Shown here: positions 51,683 through 58,814 of the stretch, piece by piece
Layout of the letters: every line of letters starts with the position of its first letter
How positions within the stretch are numbered: the first letter of the stretch is position 1
From: a virus
IMG/VR virus record: IMGVR_UViG_3300044679_000035
Coordinates: 1-58,814 of that record
DNA: 58,814 nt
Direction: 5' to 3' (one strand)
Translations under genes and position numbers: made by a program
The notes under the pieces: model-generated
What the model was told of the DNA's origin: nothing
What the model saw: the letters and a program-made list of their open reading frames with translations, nothing else
Databases searched by the model: none

Positions 51683-52677
51683 GACGTGGTTGCCGTTTCG
51701 GCTTGCTCGGCAAGCGGCTTGATGGTTTTGTCCTTGAACTGCCTCAAAGCGTGCTGAAGACGGGGCGACGTCTTGCCAAGACGCTCCCACAGTGCCGAAA
51801 CAGGTGCCAGCCCACCCTCGGCCGCCTCCAGAAGTTCGCGCTTCCAGCGCTCAATCTCGGCGTCTGGCTTGGGTCCGATGATTTCCTGCATCGGCGGCGT
51901 CTCGCTGGCCTGCGCGGGCGGGAAGGGGGACTCGGTGCGGCCGTCGACAATGAGCTGCCCATCCTCGCTAATGGCGCTCGACAGGCCCTGCTCCTCCCAA
52001 GCCTCGTCGATACGCGCGGCGAGATGGTAATCGCGGGTCAGGGCGTTCATGGGCATGGAGCGCCGCAGTCGGCGGCGGCATGTCTTGGCGTACATCGCCG
52101 GCCGGCCGACCTTGGGATCGGCCCAGGGGGAGAATCCGTCGCCCTTGTTCGCGGCCTGCGATTTTTCGCGCACGGCTTCCAGATCCGAAAGGCGTAAGAC
52201 CTCGATCAGGGCGGGCAGCGTTTTCGACTCCGCCACCGCCCAGGCGCAAATGATGCGCCCCTCTTCCGCCATGTTGATCTTGTGTCGCAGATAAGCCCCA
52301 GTCCCCTTCATATACTCGAAATCGTCTTTTTCCCTGACGACATCGGCGTTGATCGAATAGCCTGACCGCGCGCCAAGTGTGTTGAGTCCACAATAACCCG
52401 TCTGGAATTGCGCAATGAGGCCTAGCCTCTTGTCATTGTAGGGCACGAGGTAGCCTTGCCCCGTCACCCCATCGACCTCCAAGCCGAGGAAAGCCGCAGT
52501 CATGGCCGAACTGAACAGACTTTGCCGCGAGCACTCCAGCAGCTTTGGCGTCTTCTCGCAGGACACCATGATCGTGCGCATCAGCCGTTCCGCCGGCATC
52601 CGGTCCGCAAGGGCCTGCTGCAGCTTCGGCAGTAGCGGACGGAGCTGCGTTTCGAGGAGGACGAGATCGTTAGACAT
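51679..52677 (-). CDS. recT: RecT-family single-strand annealing recombinase
   Basis: 332 residues from the ATG at 52677. CSRQSLFSSAMTAAFLGLEVDGVTGQGYLVPYN, LIAQFQTGYCGLNTLGARSG and GRPAMYAKTCRRRLRRSMPMN match the RecT fold. It anneals complementary single strands in phage recombination and end repair, working with the YqaJ-type exonuclease encoded upstream. The start overlaps the ATPase stop by 8 bp. Acidic disordered C-terminus. Confidence 0.9.
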   Translation of the reverse strand: MSNDLVLLETQLRPLLPKLQQALADRMPAERLMRTIMVSCEKTPKLLECSRQSLFSSAMTAAFLGLEVDGVTGQGYLVPYNDKRLGLIAQFQTGYCGLNTLGARSGYSINADVVREKDDFEYMKGTGAYLRHKINMAEEGRIICAWAVAESKTLPALIEVLRLSDLEAVREKSQAANKGDGFSPWADPKVGRPAMYAKTCRRRLRRSMPMNALTRDYHLAARIDEAWEEQGLSSAISEDGQLIVDGRTESPFPPAQASETPPMQEIIGPKPDAEIERWKRELLEAAEGGLAPVSALWERLGKTSPRLQHALRQFKDKTIKPLAEQAETATTS

Positions 52678-53965
52678 CGAGCCCTTCTTGCGCTTCCTGC
52701 GCTTTGACGTGGCCATCTTCCATGACGATTCCGACAGTGCCGGAACCGTTAACCTCTTCCGTCCATATCTGTAGATTGTTTTCGTCGGCGAATGTTTCGA
52801 GACGCTTCATTGCATCTTCGTCCAGCAATGACGCGTCCCGGATACGGATGACGCGAAGCTTCGGATTGAGGGCCGCGGCGATCGCTGTGGCAACCATCAA
52901 CTGCTCGGCATCGCTGGCTTGGTCCAGCGGCAGACCTTTGTAGGTGACCTGCTCGTCGGCGAAGGCCAATCCCTCGATCGGCATCTTGGCTTCCGCGACC
53001 ATCTTCTCCTTGCTGGCATCGAGGGCTTCGATTGCCTTCGTGTGGGTGTCGCGGGCCGCGGTCAGTTCGGAGACTTTGAGTGTTGCCGCAGCTTTGCGCG
53101 CCCGCAGTTCGATACCCTTGGCGATGGCATTGGCCGCGTTGAGTTCGGCGCGGATCGCGCCGGCATCTTGGAGTGCACCAGCTGCCGCAAAAAACTTTTC
53201 CGCTTCCTCCATCGCAAGCTCTGCGGCCACTCGATGCGCCTGAGCTTTCTTCGCGCGCTCGCGGGCGGCTTCGATTTCTGCGATTGCCGCTTCCTCGCGC
53301 CGTTTCGCGTCTTCCCATGTCAACCGCGACATAGACACGGTGCCCTCTTTGCGCCGGATCGCGGCATTGTGGGTGTCAACGCCGACCAGCCGCTCTGTGA
53401 TCGCCGCGGTATCCGGTGCCGCATCTGGCAATCCTTCCGGCACGCTGATCGCAGCCGCCGCACCCTCCGCGGTCTTCAAATCGCGACCAACCTGTGTACG
53501 GTTGTAGTACTCGATCTCGCGCTTCTTCTCGATGTCGGACAGGTCGATACCGACCAGCTTGCGCAGCGTCTCGAACTGCTTCTTTGCCGGATCGCGCATG
53601 AAGCCGAGCGGATCGAAGCTGCGGGCCGCGTACAAATCATCCAGAAATTTCTGCGGCGACGGATAGCGCAGACCCTCGGGGCTCCTGATTTCCAGCGTCG
53701 AACCCTTCGGCGTGAATTTGCGCTCGACGACAAGCTCGACTTCCTTCCCGCCCAGTTCGACCTTGATATTTGCCTTTTCCTGGCCCTTGCGGATCGGTTG
53801 CGTCTGGATGCCTTCGGTGCCAGCCAAACCCCAGAAGATCGAGTCTAAAACACTGGTCTTCCCCTGCCCGTTTTTCCCGGTGATGCGGACCAGATTGCCC
53901 TTCGGCGTGATCTCGACGGCGGTGATTTTCTTGATGTTCTCGACTACGAGGCGGATGATTTTCAT
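52670..53965 (-). CDS. RecF/SbcC-like ATPase
   Basis: 431 residues. MKIIRLVVENIKKITAVEIT, Walker A GKNGQGKT (about 30-37), a long coiled-coil middle (about 150-330) and C-terminal LPLDQASDAEQLMVATAIAAAL (signature-like) with LLDEDAM as Walker B. Typical of phage SMC-type ATPases placed between exonuclease and annealase, probably organising DNA ends. Its first 12 bases and upstream ribosome site are duplicated at 54212. Confidence 0.85.
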   Translation of the reverse strand: MKIIRLVVENIKKITAVEITPKGNLVRITGKNGQGKTSVLDSIFWGLAGTEGIQTQPIRKGQEKANIKVELGGKEVELVVERKFTPKGSTLEIRSPEGLRYPSPQKFLDDLYAARSFDPLGFMRDPAKKQFETLRKLVGIDLSDIEKKREIEYYNRTQVGRDLKTAEGAAAAISVPEGLPDAAPDTAAITERLVGVDTHNAAIRRKEGTVSMSRLTWEDAKRREEAAIAEIEAARERAKKAQAHRVAAELAMEEAEKFFAAAGALQDAGAIRAELNAANAIAKGIELRARKAAATLKVSELTAARDTHTKAIEALDASKEKMVAEAKMPIEGLAFADEQVTYKGLPLDQASDAEQLMVATAIAAALNPKLRVIRIRDASLLDEDAMKRLETFADENNLQIWTEEVNGSGTVGIVMEDGHVKAQEAQEGLDV

Positions 53966-53979
53966 GTCGCGTTCCTTTG
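53952..53979 (-). repeat. Copy 1 of the ATPase gene start
   Basis: 28 nt identical to 54212-54239: ribosome site AAAGGAACGCGAC, ATG and the next codons (MKII). Confidence 0.92.
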
Positions 53980-53980
53980 A

Positions 53981-54133
53981 TTATTTGCGTTTCTTCCATA
54001 ATTCTGGCGTGGCGGCCCACGCGAGCATGGCACCCCCCGTTACGGCTTCGGCCAGTGAAAGCGGAATCTGCGCGCGGTCAATCCACGCCCAGATAAAATC
54101 CCCGATACCAACGGCGAAGATTAGCGCCCTCAT
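53981..54133 (-). CDS. 50-residue membrane protein (cargo gene)
   Basis: MRALIFAVGIGDFIWAWIDR... AVTGGAMLAWAATPELWKKRK: one or two membrane segments and a basic tail. GGAGG ribosome site. Its ATG overlaps the stop of the hybrid mini-ORF. Phage genomes often hold such peptides; function unknown. Confidence 0.65.
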   Translation of the reverse strand: MRALIFAVGIGDFIWAWIDRAQIPLSLAEAVTGGAMLAWAATPELWKKRK

Positions 54134-54225
54134 TTTGCCTCCGGTGCATAGACGCTCACGGTCTTGAACGTGTAGTCGGCTTCACGCTGTAGGCGCCGCG
54201 CGACTGTTAGTCGGATGATTTTCAT
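54130..54225 (-). CDS. Hybrid mini-ORF (start of ATPase joined to end of YqaJ-type gene)
   Basis: 31 residues. MKIIRLTV copies the ATPase start; DYTFKTVSVYAPEAK copies the exonuclease C-terminus. The middle is the exonuclease 3' DNA read in another frame, returned to the exonuclease frame by a 2-nt difference. The TGA overlaps the next ATG. A scar that has stayed open. Confidence 0.7.
   Translation of the reverse strand: MKIIRLTVARRLQREADYTFKTVSVYAPEAK
54132..54206 (-). repeat. Copy 1 of the exonuclease gene end
   Basis: 75 nt matching 55471-55543 except for two extra bases. Confidence 0.92.
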
Positions 54226-54239
54226 GTCGCGTTCCTTTG
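54212..54239 (-). repeat. Copy 2 of the ATPase gene start
   Basis: Exact 28-nt copy of 53952-53979, placed before the hybrid mini-ORF. Confidence 0.92.
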
Positions 54240-55466
54240 TTAGCCTTTCACATTGACGACTTGGCGCAAGCGGCGGACAATTTCGACCAGATCGGATTGC
54301 GCGGTCATGACGGCACCGATCGGCTTGTAAGCCGCCGGGCTTTCGTCGATCACGTCGGCGTCAAGCCTGGCCTCAATGCCCCTCATCGCTTCCGCGTGCT
54401 GCTCCATCGAGATGGTCTTGCGTGCCGTGCCGCGTGACATCGCGCGGCCGGCACCATGCGAGCATGACTGAAATGATTGCGGGTTGCCCTTGCCGCGCAC
54501 GATGAAGCTGCCGGTTCCCATTGAGCCCGGAACGATACCAAGATCGCCGTCGCGCGCCCGGACCGCCCCCTTACGCGTGACGATGACGTTCTGCCCGAAA
54601 TGATGCTCGCGCGCGACGTAGTTGTGGTGACAATTCACGGCTTCCGCAGTGATCGTGATTTCGCGGCCGAGCGACGCGGACACAGCTTCGCGAACCGCTT
54701 CCATCATCAGACACCGGTTCGCCAGTGCGTATTCCTGAGCCCAATCGACGGCCTCGACGTAATCCTTGAAATCGTCCGTTCCATCCGGAAGGTAAGCAAG
54801 GTCCTGGTCTGGCAGATCGATAAAATATCGCCGCATGTGCTCCTTCGCGCGCTCGATGAAATATTGCCCGATCTGGTTACCGACGCCGCGCGAGCCGGAA
54901 TGCAGCATGAGCCAAACCGCGTCGCTTTCATCAAGGCAAACCTCGATGAAATGATTGCCGGTACCAAGCGTCCCGAGATGGCGCTGATACCGCGTCGTCC
55001 ACCGCGCTAGGCGGGGATGCTTTGCCCCGATGGCCGCAAAACCTTCATTCATCGGCCCGTTGTTCTTCGCGAAGGCTTCGACGCGCGGCGAAAGGTCGTG
55101 CCACGATCCGCGGTCATTATCGCCGCCGTTGTCCGTGCGGCCGTGCGGGACAGCCGCCTCGATTGCAAGGCGGACAGCGTGCAAATTGTCGGGCAAGTCG
55201 CCAGCGACCAAGTTCGTTTGCGCCGCGACCATACCGCATCCAATGTCAACGCCAACCGCCGCTGGCACGATTGCGCCCTTCGTGGCGATCACGCTCCCGA
55301 CAGTGGCACCCATACCCCAGTGACAATCCGGCATCGCAGCGACGTGCTTGAAAATGAACGGCAGTCGCGATACATTTTCAAGCTGCGCCATGGCCTGCGT
55401 TTCTACCGAAACGCCATCCGTCCACATCTTGATCGGCGCGCCGCTTTCCGTCTGGTGAACCTGCAT
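54240..55466 (-). CDS. rtcB: RtcB-type RNA ligase (cargo gene)
   Basis: 408 residues, full length. PDCHWGMGATVGSVIATKGAIVP, GVDIGCGM, HSGSRGVGN, CHHNY and FQSCSHGAGRAMSR give the manganese ligands and the guanylylated His region of RtcB. It joins 2',3'-cyclic phosphate and 5'-OH RNA ends, as left by anticodon nucleases. A phage copy could repair tRNAs cut by host defence; the phage also carries a tRNA. Inserted between exonuclease and ATPase genes. Confidence 0.93.
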   Translation of the reverse strand: MQVHQTESGAPIKMWTDGVSVETQAMAQLENVSRLPFIFKHVAAMPDCHWGMGATVGSVIATKGAIVPAAVGVDIGCGMVAAQTNLVAGDLPDNLHAVRLAIEAAVPHGRTDNGGDNDRGSWHDLSPRVEAFAKNNGPMNEGFAAIGAKHPRLARWTTRYQRHLGTLGTGNHFIEVCLDESDAVWLMLHSGSRGVGNQIGQYFIERAKEHMRRYFIDLPDQDLAYLPDGTDDFKDYVEAVDWAQEYALANRCLMMEAVREAVSASLGREITITAEAVNCHHNYVAREHHFGQNVIVTRKGAVRARDGDLGIVPGSMGTGSFIVRGKGNPQSFQSCSHGAGRAMSRGTARKTISMEQHAEAMRGIEARLDADVIDESPAAYKPIGAVMTAQSDLVEIVRRLRQVVNVKG

Positions 55467-55468
55467 CT

Positions 55469-56422
55469 CTATTTTGCCTCCGGTGCATAGACGCTCACGG
55501 TCTTGAACGTAGTCGGCTTCACGCTGTAGGCGCCGCGCGACTGCTGCTTGATCTTTACCTTGACGCCGTGGGGCAGGAGGATTTCGTCGTTGTCTTCCGC
55601 CAGCGCGAGGAACCGGGCTTTGAGTTCCTTCTCCGCCCGCTCATGCCCGAGCCGTTCCGCGCTGTGATAGTTCAGCATCCGAGCGTCTTCCATCAGCGCA
55701 ATCCGGGTCTTGTCGCCCGCGTCCTCAATCGCCAGCCCGTCGCCTTCGTGAGCCCCGACCAGCGTGGACAGGTCCAGCTTCTTGCCTTCGACGGTCGTGA
55801 ACAGCTTGGTCAGCAGCGGGACTTCGATGGGGGCGCCGAACGGGGCCGGCTCGCGTCCGGCATCGACATCGGCCAGCATCTCGCGGGCCTTCGTTTCGAG
55901 CAGTTCCCACAGGTCCGGCATCGGTTTTCGCTGGAAGTAGAACATCTCGCCGGCGCACCAGACCCCGATGACGCCCCACTTATAGGGAACGCCGCCTTCG
56001 CCGACAAACATTTGCGTTTGAAGTTGAATTTCGATCTCGCGCGGGACCGTCTTGCCGCCCCCCCACTTCTCCATCCAGATATTGTAGGCGAAACAACATT
56101 TCGCATCGAGCGCGCCGGGGCCGCGATCAGGACAGATGATCGTGGCATCCCGCGTGCAGCCAAGCGGCCCACGGCTCACATAAGGTTCGTTTCCTTCCGC
56201 ATCCACGTTAGGGTGGACCTCGAAATGTAGCTCCCTAGATGCTCTTTTCAGGACGTAGGGCTGTAGATATTTACCTGCTGCCATCCTGTTGTCCTCAGGG
56301 TTCGGGATTTCCTCGCCGTACTTCAGCCAGCGGTAAAGCGTCCAACGCGTCATATACGGGGACGCATCGACGAGCGCGCTGGCTTGCGTGGCGGAGATGG
56401 TCTTGCGGGTCGCGTCAGGCAT
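55469..56422 (-). CDS. YqaJ-type viral exonuclease
   Basis: 317 residues from the ATG at 56422. SPYMTRWTLYRWLKYGEEIPN, RGPLGCTRDATIICPDRGPGALDAKCCFAYNIWMEKW and IEIQLQTQMFV give the PD-(D/E)xK layout (D-K in LDAKC, Q in IQLQ) of YqaJ-like recombination nucleases. Resects DNA ends for RecT. Its last 73 nt are duplicated inside the hybrid mini-ORF at 54130. Confidence 0.82.
   Translation of the reverse strand: MPDATRKTISATQASALVDASPYMTRWTLYRWLKYGEEIPNPEDNRMAAGKYLQPYVLKRASRELHFEVHPNVDAEGNEPYVSRGPLGCTRDATIICPDRGPGALDAKCCFAYNIWMEKWGGGKTVPREIEIQLQTQMFVGEGGVPYKWGVIGVWCAGEMFYFQRKPMPDLWELLETKAREMLADVDAGREPAPFGAPIEVPLLTKLFTTVEGKKLDLSTLVGAHEGDGLAIEDAGDKTRIALMEDARMLNYHSAERLGHERAEKELKARFLALAEDNDEILLPHGVKVKIKQQSRGAYSVKPTTFKTVSVYAPEAK
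55471..55543 (-). repeat. Copy 2 (native) of the exonuclease gene end
   Basis: Native position of the sequence duplicated at 54132. Confidence 0.92.
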
Positions 56423-56633
56423 CGACGGGCACAATCTCAAAATCGTTGTCGATGATCTGCTCAATGGGCTGGCCCGTCGCATCGCGCATCGCCAGCGTCA
56501 TCGGAGCAATCCCGCCGCCGAGCATGGCCTTAATGATCGCGGTCGCGGCTTCGGCGTTCTGCGGGCCGCCAAAGTGCATACGCCGCCGCACTCGCATCGT
56601 CACGTCGAAAACCCAAACCTTTGGTTCAGTCAC
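56415..56633 (-). CDS. Small hypothetical early protein
   Basis: 72 residues from GTG with GGGAGG upstream. EPKVWVFDVTMRVRRRMHFGGPQNAEAATAIIKAMLGG is a plausible beta-alpha unit. Overlaps the exonuclease start and the upstream stop by 8 bp each. Confidence 0.6.
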   Translation of the reverse strand: MTEPKVWVFDVTMRVRRRMHFGGPQNAEAATAIIKAMLGGGIAPMTLAMRDATGQPIEQIIDNDFEIVPVDA

Positions 56634-56901
56634 GGCCAACCTCCCTTTTTTTGATGATTGCCCACAGTTTTGCAGCGTGGGCGTCCGGGCAGCAGATAAA
56701 GAATTGCCACGGGTTAACGTTGAACCGCTCCCACAGCAGTTGTAGCTCGCGCGGCGTCCGATCACGCGCGTCCGGGATCGTCGGCTCGAACTCCCATCTG
56801 TCGATGTTGCACAGGATGCGCAGTCGCGCGTGAAATCGGCGCATCTCGGGATCGTCAGCGGTCATAGCAGCTTGTTCTCCAGCGATTGCAGTGTTGCTCA
56901 T
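56626..56901 (-). CDS. Hypothetical early protein
   Basis: 91 residues from the ATG at 56901. RFHARLRILCNIDRWEFEPTIPDARDRTPRELQLLWERFNVNPWQFFICCPDAHAAKLWAII; similar early phage proteins carry an NPWQFFI-like motif but no function is known to me. Confidence 0.6.
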   Translation of the reverse strand: MSNTAIAGEQAAMTADDPEMRRFHARLRILCNIDRWEFEPTIPDARDRTPRELQLLWERFNVNPWQFFICCPDAHAAKLWAIIKKREVGRD

Positions 56902-57077
56902 TTCAGATACCTCAGACCTTCGTAGGTTATGCGCCACGATCCGTTCGACAGGATGCACCAGCGGCGACGCTCACATGCCCGGACGGTCGAATTGCCGTAA
57001 CCGGCGAAGGCGGGGCGCACGCCACCGAGCTTCTGCAGCTTCAGGAGAAACCCGTACTGTGGTCGCGTCGGTGTCAT
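56898..57077 (-). CDS. Small basic early protein
   Basis: 59 residues from the ATG at 57077 (MTPTRPQYGFLLKLQKLGG...). Two short strands and RRRWCILSNGSWRITYEGLRYL suggest a small beta domain. 4-bp overlaps at both ends. Confidence 0.55.
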   Translation of the reverse strand: MTPTRPQYGFLLKLQKLGGVRPAFAGYGNSTVRACERRRWCILSNGSWRITYEGLRYLK

Positions 57078-57184
57078 TTGCACAGCAGCCTCCACGCGGC
57101 CCAGTAGCAGAGTGCGCTGCAGCCCAAGATGATGACGGCGCAAAGCCAGACCGGGAGCGGAGAATTTTGGCGGTCGCCGTTCAT
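57074..57184 (-). CDS. 36-residue membrane peptide
   Basis: One membrane segment (VWLCAVIILGCSALCYWAAW). GGAGG upstream; overlaps the Rieske-like gene by 4 bp. Its start lies within the end of that gene. Confidence 0.55.
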   Translation of the reverse strand: MNGDRQNSPLPVWLCAVIILGCSALCYWAAWRLLCK

Positions 57185-57762
57185 GTGCGTGCCTCCGCGG
57201 AAGGGTTGCCGGGACTGGCGGCCAGCACCCTTCGCGTTCGCGTGCAGATTCGAAGCCCATGAAGCAGGCATGTCACGACGCCATTTTCGTCAGGCGATAT
57301 GTGGTGCAGCGGCGCGCCACGATGCGGACAAATAAGGCCGCGCGGGCCTTCCGCAACCGGCCGACCGGCAAAATGCTTTTGCACTACGCCAAACCGCTCC
57401 GGGGATCGGACTTCCTCCGGCATCTGGATAGCCCTTTTGCACTTGAACCTTTTCAAGGTTGTCTCAGCAGGAACCGGCAAGCCGCGCTGGAAAAGAGGCC
57501 ACGCGAACATCTGCGCATCCGGGGTTAGTAGTGAGTACAGGGTCTCGCGCGCCTTTTTATACCCGTTCGTCGGCGTGAATCTCCAATCGTGATGATAGTG
57601 GATGTCTGGGAAACGGAGCAGTTCAGCGTCTTCGTGGGCCGAGCCAAGAACCGGCCACCACGCGACTTTCTCAAAGAACCGATACCAGATCGCCGGGACC
57701 ATGTAGTATTGCCCGACGATCGGATCGCCGATGGTGTCGTCTAGTATCCTGGTCCGGCTCAT
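57181..57762 (-). CDS. Rieske-like [2Fe-2S] protein
   Basis: 193 residues from the ATG at 57762. The C-terminal RGLICPHRGAPLHHIS... GVVTCLLHGLRI has C145-x-H147 and C165-x2-H168, the spacing and CPHRG...C..HG context of Rieske clusters. The N-terminal half (GQYYMVPAIWYRFFEKVAWWPVLGSAHEDAELLRFPDIHYHHDWRF) is a separate conserved-looking domain. No oxygenase catalytic domain follows. Cluster binding is a motif-based prediction; its task in infection is unknown. Confidence 0.72.
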   Translation of the reverse strand: MSRTRILDDTIGDPIVGQYYMVPAIWYRFFEKVAWWPVLGSAHEDAELLRFPDIHYHHDWRFTPTNGYKKARETLYSLLTPDAQMFAWPLFQRGLPVPAETTLKRFKCKRAIQMPEEVRSPERFGVVQKHFAGRPVAEGPRGLICPHRGAPLHHISPDENGVVTCLLHGLRICTRTRRVLAASPGNPSAEART

Positions 57763-57766
57763 TTGA

Positions 57767-57904
57767 CTACCTCGCACACAAAACGACGGCCCAGATCCAC
57801 GCCGACACGACGATTGCCGTGAGTGCCGCGACACCGATGATGGTCCGCCAGAACTCGGAAATCAGGTGCGGGCGACGGCGCTTCGGCATGTAGATAGGAA
57901 TCAT
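57767..57904 (-). CDS. 45-residue membrane protein
   Basis: MIPIYMPKRRRPHLISEFWR then a membrane segment TIIGVAALTAIVVSAWIWAV. Starts in a 4-bp overlap with the upstream gene. Basic start suggests the N-terminus is cytoplasmic. Confidence 0.6.
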   Translation of the reverse strand: MIPIYMPKRRRPHLISEFWRTIIGVAALTAIVVSAWIWAVVLCAR

Positions 57905-58188
57905 TCCCCCATCTCCAGGCCCCGTCGGATTTCCTCAAGCGTTTCGCCGCCTCTGATAATCGAAATGATGCAGCGAAAATCGGCATCGATTTCGCCTGCC
58001 CTCGCCATTTGCACGATTTTCTCGCAGCGGTTGCGTTCTTCCGCTAATCGTTCCGAAGCTTCGGTGGAAAGCATGGTTGCGATGCGTCGGATTAATTCAC
58101 CCTGTGCGACTTCTGGCCTGCATCCTCGCATATCATCTTCCCACTCTGACACCAAAGCGACGGCGCGTTCTGTTGGTAGATTACTCAT
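57901..58188 (-). CDS. Hypothetical early protein
   Basis: 95 residues, helical and charged (RAVALVSEWEDDMRGCRPEVAQGELIRRIATML... GEIDADFRCIISIIRGGETLEEIRRGL). No family recognised. Confidence 0.6.
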   Translation of the reverse strand: MSNLPTERAVALVSEWEDDMRGCRPEVAQGELIRRIATMLSTEASERLAEERNRCEKIVQMARAGEIDADFRCIISIIRGGETLEEIRRGLEMGE

Positions 58189-58232
58189 TCCCGGCTCCTT
58201 CCGTGTCGCTCATCTGCGGTCACTCCCGCGTG

Positions 58233-58814
58233 TTATGACGTTTTCCCGGTCACGGCTACCGCACCAACAGGCACTGTTCCATCTGCTTCATGTTGCGCCA
58301 TTGTCTCGATGTACGCGAGCGCCCACGCATCTGGAATTGCGCCGAAATTCTGGAGCGGCCAACCCGGATGCGCGGCGTCATGGATCAGCGCGGCAGCGCC
58401 AGCAAATCCAACTTTCTTTCTGAGATTCCATCCAGCTTCGCCGGCCAGACTCACCAAATGTCCAGCACAGCACATTGGTGTGTTGCAAAGGCTCGGTTCT
58501 GGCGTTGGAGAATTTTCCGGACCCCATGTTGATTGTTTGAAGGTTCGCTTACCCGCGTTTATTTCGGCGAGCATCCTAGAATACGGCTTATCGAGAACGG
58601 GAATTTCGCCGAGCCCGGCCCTGAGGTCGCTCGGGGTCCAGCCGGCCGCCATGAGGTCGCTCGGGGTCCAGCCGGCCGCCCTGAGGGCGCTCGGGGTCCA
58701 GCCGGCCGCCATGAGGTCGCTCGGGGTCCAGCCGGCCGCCATGAGGTCGCTCGGGGTCCAGCCGGCCGCCATGAGGGCGCTCGGGGTCCAGCCGGCCGCC
58801 ATGAGGTCGCTCGG
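58233..58814 (-). CDS. Repeat protein, 5' end outside the window
   Basis: At least 194 residues; the start is not in the window. The N-terminal visible part is at least six copies of a 10-residue unit (M/R)AAGWTPS(D/A)L. A domain follows with TPMCCAGHLVSLAGEAGWNLRKKVGFAGAAALIHDAAHPGWPLQNFGAIPDAWALAYIETMA, which recurs in phage early proteins of unknown role. Decapeptide arrays of this sort fold as solenoids in related repeat families. Confidence 0.6.
   Translation of the reverse strand, partial: PSDLMAAGWTPSALMAAGWTPSDLMAAGWTPSDLMAAGWTPSALRAAGWTPSDLMAAGWTPSDLRAGLGEIPVLDKPYSRMLAEINAGKRTFKQSTWGPENSPTPEPSLCNTPMCCAGHLVSLAGEAGWNLRKKVGFAGAAALIHDAAHPGWPLQNFGAIPDAWALAYIETMAQHEADGTVPVGAVAVTGKTS
58621..58814. 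repeat. 30-bp tandem repeat array
   Basis: Six full units and 14 bases of a seventh. Units differ at only two positions (ATG/CTG and GGTCG/GGGCG). The array runs off the right edge of the window. Confidence 0.95.

Noticed and set aside
58621-58814. CRISPR array
   Set aside because: The 30-bp units are directly contiguous without unique spacers and encode a regular decapeptide, so this is a coding tandem repeat.

Overview
The window looks like most of the genome of a tailed phage with a short tail (podovirus type), with high GC and an alphaproteobacterial, probably Rhizobiales, flavour. The host guess is inference. It rests on base composition, on captured genes of a type common in Bradyrhizobium-like bacteria, and on an IS1595-family element whose ends fit the ISNwi1 subgroup as I remember it. 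The capsid resembles Bordetella phage BPP-1 (Bbp16-, Bbp17- and Bbp19-like proteins). The tail and ejection proteins are T7-like (gp11, gp12, gp13, gp14, gp15 and gp16 types).

Layout, plus strand: an initiator-like replication gene with iteron-like repeats inside it (0.4-1.2 kb); terminase small and large subunits, a Gp49-type protein and a run of tiny overlapping genes (1.6-6.4 kb); portal, Bbp19-like protein and scaffold (6.4-11.3 kb); a tRNA-Met(CAT); a 2.8-kb IS1595-type element with passenger genes, inserted at the 3' end of the tRNA (11.44-14.26 kb); major capsid, cement, decoration and fibre-like proteins, capsid staple and tailspike (14.6-24.6 kb); four gp11-like tail adaptors interleaved with DUF1643 and two DNA methyltransferases (24.6-29.5 kb); nozzle and internal virion proteins, ending in a 2,603-residue polyvalent protein (29.5-44.3 kb); two secreted fibre-like proteins; then a lysis module (44.4-49.5 kb). 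A convergent minus-strand block (49.5-58.8 kb) holds small early genes, a RecT annealase, a RecF/SbcC-like ATPase, an RtcB RNA ligase, a YqaJ-type exonuclease and a Rieske-like protein. The window ends inside a 30-bp tandem repeat.

The most striking observation is a shared architecture at two unrelated loci. In each, two accessory genes sit in tandem between neighbours A and B. They are separated by a hybrid mini-ORF that begins with a copy of the start of B and ends with a copy of the end of A. At the recombination-gene locus a 2-nt indel restores the frame, so the hybrid stays open and its stop overlaps the next start codon. A third place shows repeated gene junctions around small Cys-containing genes. 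This looks like a stepwise way of stacking cargo genes in polycistronic phage operons, possibly helped by the phage's own RecT and exonuclease. I know of no name for it. Other notable points are a lysozyme whose catalytic Glu region is occupied by a quasi-palindrome, signal peptides on four virion-module proteins, a phage Rieske-like protein, and RtcB together with a phage tRNA.
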